64,000 nt of DNA from Pedococcus cremeus (GTDB lineage Bacteria > Actinomycetota > Actinomycetes > Actinomycetales > Dermatophilaceae), in assembly GCF_900111375.1 (NCBI RefSeq), contig NZ_FOHB01000002.1:274992-338991 (forward strand), read 5' to 3'. The position numbers and the translations under genes were made by a program. Of this stretch, positions 10,493-22,359 are shown in pieces (position 1 is the first letter of the stretch; each line of letters begins with the position of its first letter). The notes under the pieces were generated by a model that had not been told where the DNA came from, did not search any database, and saw only the letters and a program-made list of their open reading frames with translations.

Positions 10493-10565
10493 CGACAGGA
10501 CGACAGGACGACCGGGCGACCGGCGAGGGGGCGACAGGGCGACCGGCGAGGGGGCGACAGGGCGG
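10493..10565. repeat. Short tandem direct repeats between larA and larE
   Basis: Two 8-base CGACAGGA units (10493-10508) are followed by two exact tandem copies of a 23-base unit (10514-10536 and 10537-10559) and the start of a third. All share a CGAC core. They lie in the 145-base gap between the larA stop and the larE start. Only two long copies exist and there are no spacers, so this is not a CRISPR array. It looks like replication slippage, with a possible effect on larE expression. Confidence 0.8.
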
Positions 10566-10629
10566 GCGGTGGTGCGACCCGACGACCCGCGGCGGACAAT
10601 GGTCACTCGACCAGTCGAGGACAGCTGAG

Positions 10630-11490
10630 GTGACGCGCATGCAGGTGGACGTCGAGTTCGGGGCGGACCAACGGCTCGTCGACGCCGTGACGGAGCAGCT
10701 GCAGGGGGCCGGCCGGCTCGGCGTGGCCTTCTCCGGCGGGGTCGACTCCTCCACCCTCCTCGCACTTGCCGTACGGGCGCTGGGGTCTGACCGGGTCGTC
10801 GCGGTGCTCGGCGTCTCGCCCAGCCTGGCCGCGACCGAGCGGACCGCCGCACACGCGGTCGCCTCGTTCATCGGCGCGCCCGTCGTGGAGGTGCAGACCC
10901 ACGAGGGTGACCGCGCGGCATACCGGGCCAACGGCCCCGACCGGTGCTTCCACTGCAAGACCGAGCTGTTCGCCCGGATCGACGACGAGGTCGTCGCCGC
11001 GCACCGGCTCGACGCCGTCGCCTACGGCGAGAACGCCGACGACGTGTTGCGACCTGACCGGCCCGGCTCTCGGGCCGCCACCGACTTCCTGGTGCTGTGC
11101 CCCTTGGCCGAGGCAGGGCTCGACAAGGCGGCGGTGCGGCGGGTCGCGCGGGCGCTGGAGCTGCCTTGTGCCGACAAGCCCGCGGCGCCCTGCCTGGCCT
11201 CCCGCATCCCACACTTCGAGGAGGTCACCCCGGAGAAGCTGGCGCAGGTCGAGGCGGCCGAGCAGGCGCTCCACGCCTTGGGATTCGCCGACTGCCGGGT
11301 CCGCCACCACGGTGACGTCGCCCGCGTCGAGCTGACTGCGGACGACCTGGTGCGTGCCGTCGGCCCGGAGCTGCGCGAGCGGGTGCAGCAGGCCGTGCGG
11401 GCGGCGGGGTTCCGCTTCGTCGCCGTCGACCTCGCCGGGCTCCAGTCCGGCGCCTTCACCCTCCCGCTGGTGGCGGTCGGCCGTGGCTGA
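10630..11490 (+). CDS. larE: LarE, ATP-dependent sacrificial sulfur insertase for the nickel-pincer cofactor
   Basis: A 286-residue PP-loop enzyme that adenylates the carboxylates of the pyridinium biscarboxylate precursor and replaces them with thiocarboxylates, giving up its own cysteine sulfur. The PP-loop SGGVDS is at residues 35-40. Cys188 in CLASRIP is the likely sulfur donor, matching Cys176 of the Lactobacillus enzyme by context. Cys106 and Cys109 (RCFHCK) are also present. GTG at 10630 has GAGG nine bases upstream; ATG at 10639 is an alternative. The larB start lies inside the end of this gene, so the two are translationally coupled. Confidence 0.92.
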   Translation: MTRMQVDVEFGADQRLVDAVTEQLQGAGRLGVAFSGGVDSSTLLALAVRALGSDRVVAVLGVSPSLAATERTAAHAVASFIGAPVVEVQTHEGDRAAYRANGPDRCFHCKTELFARIDDEVVAAHRLDAVAYGENADDVLRPDRPGSRAATDFLVLCPLAEAGLDKAAVRRVARALELPCADKPAAPCLASRIPHFEEVTPEKLAQVEAAEQALHALGFADCRVRHHGDVARVELTADDLVRAVGPELRERVQQAVRAAGFRFVAVDLAGLQSGAFTLPLVAVGRG

Positions 11491-12175
11491 CGGCGCCTGG
11501 GAGCCGGGGGAGGCGTTGCGCGGCATCGCCGAGCTCGACCTCGAGCGGGGACACCGGCGCGGTTACCCCGAGGCCGTCTACTGCGAGGGCAAGACGCCCG
11601 AGCAGGTCGGTGTCATCGCGGCCGCCGTCGGGGATCGCGGCGTGCGCACCCTGTTCACGCGGGCCACGTCGGCGCACGCCAAGGCCGTGCTGGCCGCCCT
11701 CCCCGACGCCGAGTATGCCGCGACGGCTCGCCTTCTCGCGTGGCCGGCAGAGCCGCCGGAGCCCACCGGTGGCACGGTGCTCGTCCTGGCCGCCGGCACA
11801 TCCGACCTGCCGGTGGCCGAGGAGGCGCTGCTGACCGCGCGCCACCTCGGGCGCCGAGCCGAGCTGGTCGTCGACGTCGGCGTGGCAGGGCTGCACCGGG
11901 TGCTCGGACGGCTCGAGCAGCTGCGCGCCGCGCGGGCCATCATCGTCGCGGCCGGCATGGACGGTGCCCTGCCGAGCGTGGTGGCGGGCCTGGTGTCGGC
12001 GCCGGTGGTGGCCGTGCCCACCTCGGTCGGCTACGGCGCCGCCTTCGAGGGGCTCGCGCCGCTGCTGACGATGCTCAACAGCTGCGCGCCCGGGGTCGCC
12101 GTCGTCAACATCGACAACGGCTACGGAGCCGGGCACATGGCCGCGCAGATCGCTGCGCCCGCCACGTCGCCGTGA
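11483..12175 (+). CDS. larB: LarB, nickel-pincer cofactor biosynthesis carboxylase/hydrolase
   Basis: A 230-residue LarB. The enzyme carboxylates nicotinic acid adenine dinucleotide at C5 and hydrolyses the phosphoanhydride, the first step of nickel-pincer synthesis. The C-terminal half resembles AIR carboxylase PurE (VLAAGTSDLPVAEEA, VPTSVGYGAAFEG) and ends in the family signature NIDNGYGAG. The start is placed at GTG 11483, overlapping the larE stop by eight bases; upstream codons in this frame lie inside larE and have no family similarity. It converges with a kinase gene 21 bases downstream. Confidence 0.9.
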   Translation: MADGAWEPGEALRGIAELDLERGHRRGYPEAVYCEGKTPEQVGVIAAAVGDRGVRTLFTRATSAHAKAVLAALPDAEYAATARLLAWPAEPPEPTGGTVLVLAAGTSDLPVAEEALLTARHLGRRAELVVDVGVAGLHRVLGRLEQLRAARAIIVAAGMDGALPSVVAGLVSAPVVAVPTSVGYGAAFEGLAPLLTMLNSCAPGVAVVNIDNGYGAGHMAAQIAAPATSP

Positions 12176-12196
12176 CGCCAGGGCTACGGCTCGTCG

Positions 12197-12832
12197 TCAA
12201 CGGCTGTCGGGCAGCCGCAGGACCAGGTCGGCCCTCTCTCGCGTTCTCGCGACCAGGTCGGCGTTGCGCTGGTCGGACCCAGCCACCCACGCCCTGGCCT
12301 CTGCCGGTGTCTTGCCGAACCTGATGTGCCGCTCCACCAGCCGTTCGGTCCGGGTGTCCTCGTCCAGGTCGAGGTACCACACGGCGTCGAGGGCTCGCTG
12401 CGCGCGCCCGGCCGCGGGGTGGTCCGCGAGAAGGTAGTTGCCCTCGGTGATCACCACACGGCTGCTGGGTGGAACCGCCACGGCCCCCGCGATCGGCTCC
12501 TCGATGGATCGGTCGTAGTCGGGCGCGTAGACCGTGGTGCTCGCCCGCCGGAGTCGTTGCAGGAGGTGGGCGTAGCCGTCGAGGTCGAAGGTCTCCATGG
12601 CGCCCTTGCGGCCCTGCAGGCCACGCCTCTCCAGCACTGCGTTGGCGAGGTGGAAGCCGTCGAACGGGACCACGACGGCACCGTGGTCGACCAGCCGCTC
12701 GGCCAGCAGGGTCGCCAGGGTCGACTTGCCGGACCCTGGCGACCCGACGATCCCGACCATGGTCCGGCCGCCCCCAGACGCCGCCAGTGTGCGGAGCCGC
12801 TCGACCAGGTCGTCGACGGACGTCCCCGTCAC
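12197..12832 (-). CDS. P-loop kinase of the uridine kinase / phosphoribulokinase type
   Basis: A 211-residue cytoplasmic kinase. Walker A is GSPGSGKST near residues 30-38, the substrate-side motif FDGFHLAN is near 78, and ITEGNYLL near 130 is typical of the nucleoside/nucleotide kinase family that includes FrcK and YggC. Such proteins often accompany sugar uptake or sugar-acid loci under LacI regulators, as here. Its ATG overlaps the stop of the upstream 75-residue gene by four bases, and both lie downstream of a LacI-type operator. It probably phosphorylates a sugar, polyol or nucleoside; the substrate is unknown. Confidence 0.8.
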   Translation of the reverse strand: MTGTSVDDLVERLRTLAASGGGRTMVGIVGSPGSGKSTLATLLAERLVDHGAVVVPFDGFHLANAVLERRGLQGRKGAMETFDLDGYAHLLQRLRRASTTVYAPDYDRSIEEPIAGAVAVPPSSRVVITEGNYLLADHPAAGRAQRALDAVWYLDLDEDTRTERLVERHIRFGKTPAEARAWVAGSDQRNADLVARTRERADLVLRLPDSR

Positions 12833-13056
12833 CAGCGAATGCCTCTCGGAAACGGTGCAGCCACCTCAGACAAGCGGCCGTCCGGGCGGACCGGGGTGTC
12901 CACGTCCCACTCGGCCACCGCCTCCACCGGGAGCTCGACGCGCGCTCCGGGCGGCGTGCGCACTGTGACCCAGCCGTTGTCCGTCGTCGCTCCGGGGTCG
13001 AGCGTGAAGACGCCCTCGAAAACCACGTACACCTCTTGGCGCGTTCCGACTGCCAT
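12829..13056 (-). CDS. Small protein of unknown function (75 residues) in LacI-controlled operon
   Basis: I do not recognise this protein. It is predicted to be beta-rich (EVYVVFEGVFTLDPG, WVTVRTPPGARVELPV), without signal peptide or membrane segment, and recalls a truncated cupin-like fold, though the match is not firm. ATG at 13056 has GAGG nine bases upstream, and its TGA overlaps the kinase start (ATGA). A TATGCT -10 (13103-13098, minus strand) lies 42 bases upstream, and the palindromic operator at 13109-13124 sits just behind it, so expression is probably repressed by the divergent LacI protein. Confidence 0.6.
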   Translation of the reverse strand: MAVGTRQEVYVVFEGVFTLDPGATTDNGWVTVRTPPGARVELPVEAVAEWDVDTPVRPDGRLSEVAAPFPRGIRW

Positions 13057-13108
13057 GAGTACCGACCTCGCTCCCGCATCGACTGTGGCCCTGTAGGAGC
13101 ATAATTGT

Positions 13109-13124
13109 GCGCAACGTGTTGCGC
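13109..13124. promoter_or_regulatory. LacI-type operator O1
   Basis: GCGCAAC and GTTGCGC arms flank a two-base centre, the form of a LacI-family operator. It lies within the -35/-10 spacer of the minus-strand promoter (-10 TATGCT at 13103-13098) for the small gene and kinase. The divergent LacI gene is the obvious binder. Confidence 0.7.
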
Positions 13125-13154
13125 CACCCCTTGAGACCGTCGATGAAGGCGTCC

Positions 13155-13172
13155 GCAACCCGTTGCGCAACG
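13155..13172. promoter_or_regulatory. LacI-type operator O2, probably autoregulatory
   Basis: Two overlapping palindromes share arms: GCAACCCGTTGC (13155-13166) and CGTTGCGCAACG (13161-13172). They repeat the half-site GCAAC/GTTGC of O1. The element ends two bases before the TACGTT -10 (13175-13180) of the LacI gene, so the repressor probably controls itself here. The spacing between O1 and O2 is about 46 bases. Confidence 0.65.
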
Positions 13173-13186
13173 TGTACGTTTGCGTC

Positions 13187-14272
13187 GTGCCGACACGTCG
13201 AAGCCCGAAGGCGTCCATGAGCGACGTCGCCAAGGTGGCTGGTGTGTCCGTGACGACGGTCAGCCACGTCATCAACCGGACCCGTGTCGTCAGCGAAGCC
13301 ACCGAGCGGGCGGTCATGGCCGCAGTCGCCGAGTGCGGCTACGTCCCCGAGCACACCGCCCGTTCCCTCCGGCACGTGGGGGCCCGCACCATCGGCGTCG
13401 CCATGTCCGCGATCTCCAACGTCTACTTCGGCGAGGTCGTCCAGGCCATCGAGAGCGAGGCTGCAGCACACGGGTTCACCATGCTCCTGGCCGACACCCA
13501 CGACCGGCCGACGGACGAGATCCGGGTCGTCGCCAACTTCCTCGAGCGGGGGGTCGAGGCGGTGATCCTGGCGCCTGCCAGCGACGGACGCGAGGCCATC
13601 GCCCAGGCTGCGCGTGCCGGGGTTCCCCTCACCTTGGTGGACCGGCTGGTTCCACAGGCCGCGGTCGACCAGGTGGGCACCGAGAACGTCGGCCCCATGC
13701 GAGAGCTGGTCTCCCACCTCGCCGACGCCGGCCACCGGCGCATCGGGATGGTCAGTGGTCTCCCCGGCGTGGTCACCACGGAGGAACGGGTCACGGGGTA
13801 CCGCCAGGCCCTGCGCAGCAAGGGAATCAGGGCGTCCTCCGACCTCATCCGGTCAGGCAGCTCGGACGTGGCGGGCGGTCGAGCCGCGCTGCTCGAGCTG
13901 CTCGACCTGCCGAAGCCGCCCACTGCCGTGGTCGTCGCCAACAACCTCATGACCATCGGCGCGCTGCAGGGGGCGCGCGAGCGGGGCCTGCGGATTCCGG
14001 AGGACCTCGCGCTGGTGTCCTTCGACGACTTCCCGTGGGCCGACGTCTTCCACCCGCGGCTCACCGCGATGGCCCAGCCCACCGAGCTCCTCGGCCGGGA
14101 AGCCGTGCGGATGGTGCTGGCTCGCCTGGCCGACCCCCAGCTGCCTCCCCGACGCGTCGTCATGCCCCCGACCCTCAAGCACCGGGACTCGTGTGGGTGC
14201 GCCTACGGAAGTCTCGACCCGACGGCGATCCCCGCTGACCGCGCCTCGGCCCCCGCGTCGTCGAGCACCTGA
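13187..14272 (+). CDS. LacI family transcriptional regulator
   Basis: A 361-residue repressor. The N-terminal helix-turn-helix (MSDVAKVAGVSVTTVSHVIN, residues about 11-30) and hinge helix precede a periplasmic-binding-protein-like effector domain (from TIGVAMSAISNVYFGEV, with the usual AVVVANNLMTIGAL and LALVSFDDFPWADVF segments). The GTG at 13187 lies six bases after TACGTT (13175-13180), fitting a leaderless transcript. It is divergent from the small gene and kinase, with two palindromic operators between. The effector is probably a sugar or sugar acid, perhaps related to LarA chemistry. Its last 70 bases overlap larC on the other strand. Confidence 0.92.
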   Translation: MPTRRSPKASMSDVAKVAGVSVTTVSHVINRTRVVSEATERAVMAAVAECGYVPEHTARSLRHVGARTIGVAMSAISNVYFGEVVQAIESEAAAHGFTMLLADTHDRPTDEIRVVANFLERGVEAVILAPASDGREAIAQAARAGVPLTLVDRLVPQAAVDQVGTENVGPMRELVSHLADAGHRRIGMVSGLPGVVTTEERVTGYRQALRSKGIRASSDLIRSGSSDVAGGRAALLELLDLPKPPTAVVVANNLMTIGALQGARERGLRIPEDLALVSFDDFPWADVFHPRLTAMAQPTELLGREAVRMVLARLADPQLPPRRVVMPPTLKHRDSCGCAYGSLDPTAIPADRASAPASSST

Positions 14273-15465
14273 CGCACCGGCAGGCCGATTTCCCGTGCCA
14301 CGGCTGCCGCGTCCTCGAACTCCGGTGTGGCGTGCCGGACGGTGCCGTCGGCGGCCAGTGACACCTTCACCCGCACCGGATGTCCGTGCACCGTCACGGA
14401 GCGCCAGTCCCGTTGCAGCGCAAGGCGGCTCACCGGGTGCTCGCGCACGCCGAAGGTGCTGGTCGCCGAGAGGACGAGGTCGCACATCCGCCGGCGGTCG
14501 ACCGGGCGGCACAGTACCGACAGGGTGTGCGCGGGCCGCCCCTTCTTCATGAGGATCGGCGTCAGCCAGGCATCGGCCGCGCCGGCCGACATCAGGCTCG
14601 CCAGGACCTCGGGCCAGACACGTGGGTCGAGGTCGTCGACGTTGGCCTCCAGGACCAGGAGGTCCTGCGTGCCGTCGACAGCCCCCACGTCAGCGGCCAC
14701 GCCCGCCGGCCTCTCGGCCGGTGCGCCGATGACGGCCCGGACGACGTTGGCGCGCCCCGGGGTGTCCCTGCCGCCCGCACCGACACCGACCGCACCGACC
14801 TCCATCGGTGGAAGGGGTTCGCAGGCGGTGGCCAGCGACCGGACGAGAGCCATGCCCGTGGGGGTGGCCAGCTCACCCTCGCCGCCCGCTGTCACGGACC
14901 AGCCCCTCGCGAGCTCGAGCACGGCGGGCACGGGCACGGGCAGCTCGCCATGGGCCGTTGCCGCGCGTCCGGAGCCGAGCGCGACGGGGGAGGCGGTCAC
15001 CGTCTCGACGCCGAGCAGCGTCACGGCCGCGCACGTGCCGACCACGTCGGCGATCGAGTCCCACGCGCCCACCTCGTGGAAGTGCACGTCAGACGGGGCG
15101 ATGCCGTGGGTGCGTGACTCCGCCTCGGCCAGCACGCGGAACGCCTCGAGCGCCCGGGCCGCCACGGCGGCCGGCAGGTCGGCCTCGCTCAGCAGCTCAC
15201 GGATGTCGGCCCAGGTGCGGCTCGGCTGGTCCGGCTGCGTCACCTCGACGACGACCCGGGTCGCCCGCAGGCCTGCCCGCCGGACCTCCTGTGCGGTGAG
15301 CCGCACCGTGTCGGGCAGCACCGCGTCGACGGCGCCCTGCACCTCGGCGAGCGGCGCACCGGCGTCCACCAGGGCCCCGAGGAACATGTCGCCCGCGACG
15401 CCCGCACTGGCGTCGATCCACAGGTGGCGTTGTGGGAGAGCGGAGCCGGGTGCGGTCGAGGTCAC
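14203..15465 (-). CDS. larC: LarC, nickel insertion protein for the pincer cofactor
   Basis: A 420-residue LarC (DUF111), the CTP-dependent cyclometallase that inserts nickel into the pincer nucleotide. The N-terminus HLWIDASAGVAGDMFLGAL and the His-containing VHFHEVGAWDSIADVVG segment are family hallmarks. In Lactobacillus the gene needs a programmed frameshift (larC1/larC2); here it is one uninterrupted frame. The GTG at 15465 is six bases after a minus-strand TAGGTT (15477-15472), so it is probably leaderless. The gene is separated from larA-larE-larB by the LacI cassette and overlaps the LacI gene tail to tail by 70 bases. Confidence 0.92.
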   Translation of the reverse strand: MTSTAPGSALPQRHLWIDASAGVAGDMFLGALVDAGAPLAEVQGAVDAVLPDTVRLTAQEVRRAGLRATRVVVEVTQPDQPSRTWADIRELLSEADLPAAVAARALEAFRVLAEAESRTHGIAPSDVHFHEVGAWDSIADVVGTCAAVTLLGVETVTASPVALGSGRAATAHGELPVPVPAVLELARGWSVTAGGEGELATPTGMALVRSLATACEPLPPMEVGAVGVGAGGRDTPGRANVVRAVIGAPAERPAGVAADVGAVDGTQDLLVLEANVDDLDPRVWPEVLASLMSAGAADAWLTPILMKKGRPAHTLSVLCRPVDRRRMCDLVLSATSTFGVREHPVSRLALQRDWRSVTVHGHPVRVKVSLAADGTVRHATPEFEDAAAVAREIGLPVRQVLDDAGAEARSAGIAVGSRLP

Positions 15466-15512
15466 CGCCCCAACCTAGCGACGTGCCGGGCCGTGTGACG
15501 ACAGGCCGCCTC

Positions 15513-16481
15513 TCAGCAGGCGCGGGTCGACGTGAGCTCGTGGACGACGGCGCCTGAGCAGGTGGCCGTCGACGAGGGCAGCGGGGTGGCAACGGGAAAG
15601 CGTTCACCACGGCCTTCGCGGGTGCAGCGCCACCACTCCCGGAAACCGGCGGAGTCGTGCCGCTGGGCCAGGTAGTACCAGGCGTAGCGTGAGGCGTCGG
15701 GGAGTCGGCGCCAGCGGAGCCCGGGCTGTGCGGTCAGGTAGCCGAGGTTGCGGTAGGTCCGCTCGCGCTTGGTCGCGTCGCGCGGGCTCAGCACCATCAG
15801 CCGGCCGCCGAGCAGGGGCGCCCAGTCGTCCCGACCCTGCGGGTGCAGGTAGAGCGCTGGTGCACACGTCCCGAAGCGCAGGCCGCTGCGCCGCAGCCGA
15901 CGGTGCACCTCGACCTCGTCACCACGGACGAAGAGGCGGGGGTCGGGCACTCCCACGGCGTCGAGGGCGGCTGCCGAGAACAGGGCTCCGTTGAAGAGGT
16001 TCGCCACGCCGTCGACCAGGACCTCGGGGCCGAGCTCGTCACGCCGGCGGACCCACCGCAGCCCGCGCCGCAACGGGAACGCCAGCTGCTCGGGGTCCTC
16101 GATGTCGACCACCAGGGGCGAGACCGCTGCGAGGCGGTGCTCGTGGGCGCACACCAGCAGCCGTGCGAGGGTCCACCGGTCGGCCGCCCGCCCGTCGTCG
16201 TCGGCAAGCCACACCCAGTCGGCTCCCAGCGCCCGTGCGGTGAGGATGCCGAGCGCGAACCCACCTGCCCCACCGAGGTTCGTCGCCGAGGGGACGTAGG
16301 TGACGGGTATGCCGCTGCGGGCCGCCACCGCCTCGACGGCGGGGTCCGGCCCGTTGTCCACCACGACCAGGTGGTCGGGGCGCCGGCTCTGGTCCCTGAT
16401 GGCGGCCACGGCGGAGCGCAGCTGCTCCGTGCGGTCGCGGGTGACGACCACGCACACGACGGTGCTCTGGGTGATGTCCAC
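15513..16481 (-). CDS. Glycosyltransferase family 2 protein (galactofuranosyltransferase-like)
   Basis: A 322-residue GT-A fold enzyme without membrane segments. The N-terminal VVCVVVTRDRTEQLRSAVAA nucleotide-binding strand is followed by VVDNGP, the NLGGAGGFALGI segment and the metal-binding WLADDDG, all typical of GlfT1-like and rhamnosyl/galactofuranosyl GT2 enzymes. It probably adds the first galactofuranose or a related sugar to the lipid-linked acceptor of the neighbouring galactan locus. GTG at 16481 lies seven bases after minus-strand TAGCGT (16494-16489). It is divergent from the export operon and only 47 bases upstream of larC. Confidence 0.85.
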   Translation of the reverse strand: MDITQSTVVCVVVTRDRTEQLRSAVAAIRDQSRRPDHLVVVDNGPDPAVEAVAARSGIPVTYVPSATNLGGAGGFALGILTARALGADWVWLADDDGRAADRWTLARLLVCAHEHRLAAVSPLVVDIEDPEQLAFPLRRGLRWVRRRDELGPEVLVDGVANLFNGALFSAAALDAVGVPDPRLFVRGDEVEVHRRLRRSGLRFGTCAPALYLHPQGRDDWAPLLGGRLMVLSPRDATKRERTYRNLGYLTAQPGLRWRRLPDASRYAWYYLAQRHDSAGFREWWRCTREGRGERFPVATPLPSSTATCSGAVVHELTSTRAC

Positions 16482-16660
16482 GCGGCCGACGCTAGGCGGC
16501 GGAGACGGCGCCACAGTGGCCCGGCGGTGAACCCCGGGTGTCCGGCGCCGGGCGGCGGTCGCCGCACGAGGTCGAGGGCCCCGAGGGCCTTGTCTGAAGG
16601 ACGTCCGCCGGTCGCGGCCAGTTCACCGTCCGTATCCCCACGCTGCCTACGTTCTCGGTT

Positions 16661-20716
<4,056 letters not shown>

Positions 20717-20720
<4 letters not shown>

Positions 20721-21628
20721 GCGACACCGCTGCACCGGGGCTCGGCGCGGGTGGGCCGGCGAGCCAGCCGGGCGACGTGCCGCCCCTGGTCGTCCGCGGA
20801 CGCGGTGGGCGGCTGGCCGAGGCCCTCGGCCGTCGGTACCTGCTGTCCCTGCTGGTGCGCAAGGAGCTCCGGGTCCGCTACCGCGCCTCGGTGCTCGGTC
20901 TGGGCTGGTCCTACGTCAAGCCGGCCGTGCAGTTCGGGGTCTACTTCGTCGCGCTCGGGATGGTGCTGCGCCAGCGGGAGATCGGCGACTACGCCGTCTA
21001 CCTCTTCGGTGGCCTGGCCGTCGTGTCGACGTTCAGCGAGGCGGTGTCGAACAGCACGCGGTCGGTGGTCGCGAACGCCGACCTCGTGCGCAAGATCTAC
21101 CTGCCCCGCGAGCTGTTCCCGCTGTCGTCGGTCTGCGTGGCTGCCGTCCACCTGGCGCCCCAGCTCGTCGTGCTGGGTCTGGGGGCCCTCGCCTGCGGGT
21201 GGCGACCCGATGCGGTCGGCACGGTGGCGCTGCTCGCCTCCCTCGTCCTCGTGGGCACGCTCGCGCTGGGGGTCGGTCTGCTGCTCGGCTCGCTGAACGT
21301 GCTCTTCCGCGACCTGGAGAACCTCGTCGACCTGCTGCTGATGGTGCTCGTCTGGCTCTCCCCGGTCTTCTACTCGGCACGGCGCGTCACCGACCTGGTC
21401 GGCACGGGCTCGTGGCTCGACCGGCTCTACCAGGCCAACCCGCTCACCGTCGCCGTCGAGCTCATGCACCGTGCCACCTGGGCCAACGCCTCGCCCGGGA
21501 ACGCCGACCTGGTGCCCAGCGGCCTGCTGCGCGACACCGTCGTGGCGTTCGTGCTGTCCGTCGGCGTGCTCGTCCTCGGCCAGGCGGTCTTCCGCCGGCT
21601 GACCGGCCGCTTCGCCCAGGAGCTGTGA
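20717..21628 (+). CDS. Polysaccharide ABC exporter, permease (Wzm/TagG-like)
   Basis: A 303-residue ABC-2 type membrane protein with about six transmembrane segments (from FGVYFVALGMVL onward; VGTLALGVGLLLGSLNVLFRD is the conserved inner region). The cytoplasmic N-terminus contains LVRKELRVRYRASVLGLGWSY, the signature of polysaccharide exporters. It probably moves the lipid-linked galactofuranan to the outer face of the membrane, as the Rv3781/Rv3783 pair does in mycobacteria. GTG at 20717 overlaps the glfT2 stop, and its own stop overlaps the ATPase gene start. Confidence 0.92.
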
Positions 21629-22359
21629 TGGGGGCGCCCACAGCCGTCGTCGTCGACGACGTGCACAAGCACTTCCGCCTGCGCCACACCCACTCCCTCA
21701 AGGAGAGCCTGGTCTGGCTGGCCCAGCGGCGGCGCCTGCGTGACGAGTTCACCGCCCTGTCCGGGGTTGGCTTCGAGGTCAGCCAGGGTGAGGCGGTGGC
21801 CCTGTTGGGCCACAACGGCTCCGGGAAGTCCACCCTCTTGAAGCTGATGGCGGGCGTCATGGCCCCGGACGAGGGGCGGGTGGGCGTGCGCGGACGCGTC
21901 GCCGGGCTGCTCGAGGTCGGTGCCGGCCTGCACCCGGACCTGACCGGGCGGGAGAACATCTTCCTCAACGCAGCCATCCTCGGGCTCGAGGAGGACGAGA
22001 TCCGTGCGCGGTTCGACGACATCGTCGCCTTCGCCGACATCGGCCCGTTCCTGGACGCGCAGGTGCGGTTCTACTCCTCGGGCATGTTCCTGCGGCTGGC
22101 CTTCGCCGTTGCCGTCCACACCGACCCCGACGTCTTTCTCGTCGACGAGATCCTGGCCGTCGGGGACGAGCCCTTCCGGCGCAAGTGCCTCGAGCGCATC
22201 CGCCTCCTCTCCGCGCAGGGCCGCACCCTCGTCATCGTCAGCCATGACGTCGACCTCGTCGCCGGCCTCTGCTCGCGTGGCATCGTGCTGGCCGGCGGCC
22301 GGCTGGTCCACGACGGCGCCATCGACGAGGCGGTCACCACCCTGAGGGCCAGCTGGTGA
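21628..22359 (+). CDS. Polysaccharide ABC exporter, ATPase (Wzt/TagH-like)
   Basis: A 243-residue ABC ATPase. Walker A is GHNGSGKST near residue 68, the signature is the exporter-type YSSGMFLRL instead of the usual LSGGQ, Walker B is VFLVDEILAVGD, and the H-loop is VSHD. The N-terminal FRLRHTHSLKESLV is typical of this subfamily. It lacks the C-terminal glycan-binding domain found in some Wzt proteins, so export is probably coupled to synthesis without a terminal cap signal. It shares one base with the permease stop and overlaps the next gene by four. Confidence 0.93.
   Translation: MGAPTAVVVDDVHKHFRLRHTHSLKESLVWLAQRRRLRDEFTALSGVGFEVSQGEAVALLGHNGSGKSTLLKLMAGVMAPDEGRVGVRGRVAGLLEVGAGLHPDLTGRENIFLNAAILGLEEDEIRARFDDIVAFADIGPFLDAQVRFYSSGMFLRLAFAVAVHTDPDVFLVDEILAVGDEPFRRKCLERIRLLSAQGRTLVIVSHDVDLVAGLCSRGIVLAGGRLVHDGAIDEAVTTLRASW

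Noticed and set aside
10514-10559. Possible CRISPR array
   Set aside because: There are only two adjacent copies of the 23-base unit, no spacers, and no cas genes nearby.
14203-15465. Programmed frameshift in larC, as in Lactobacillus
   Set aside because: The gene is one continuous 420-codon frame containing both LarC halves.
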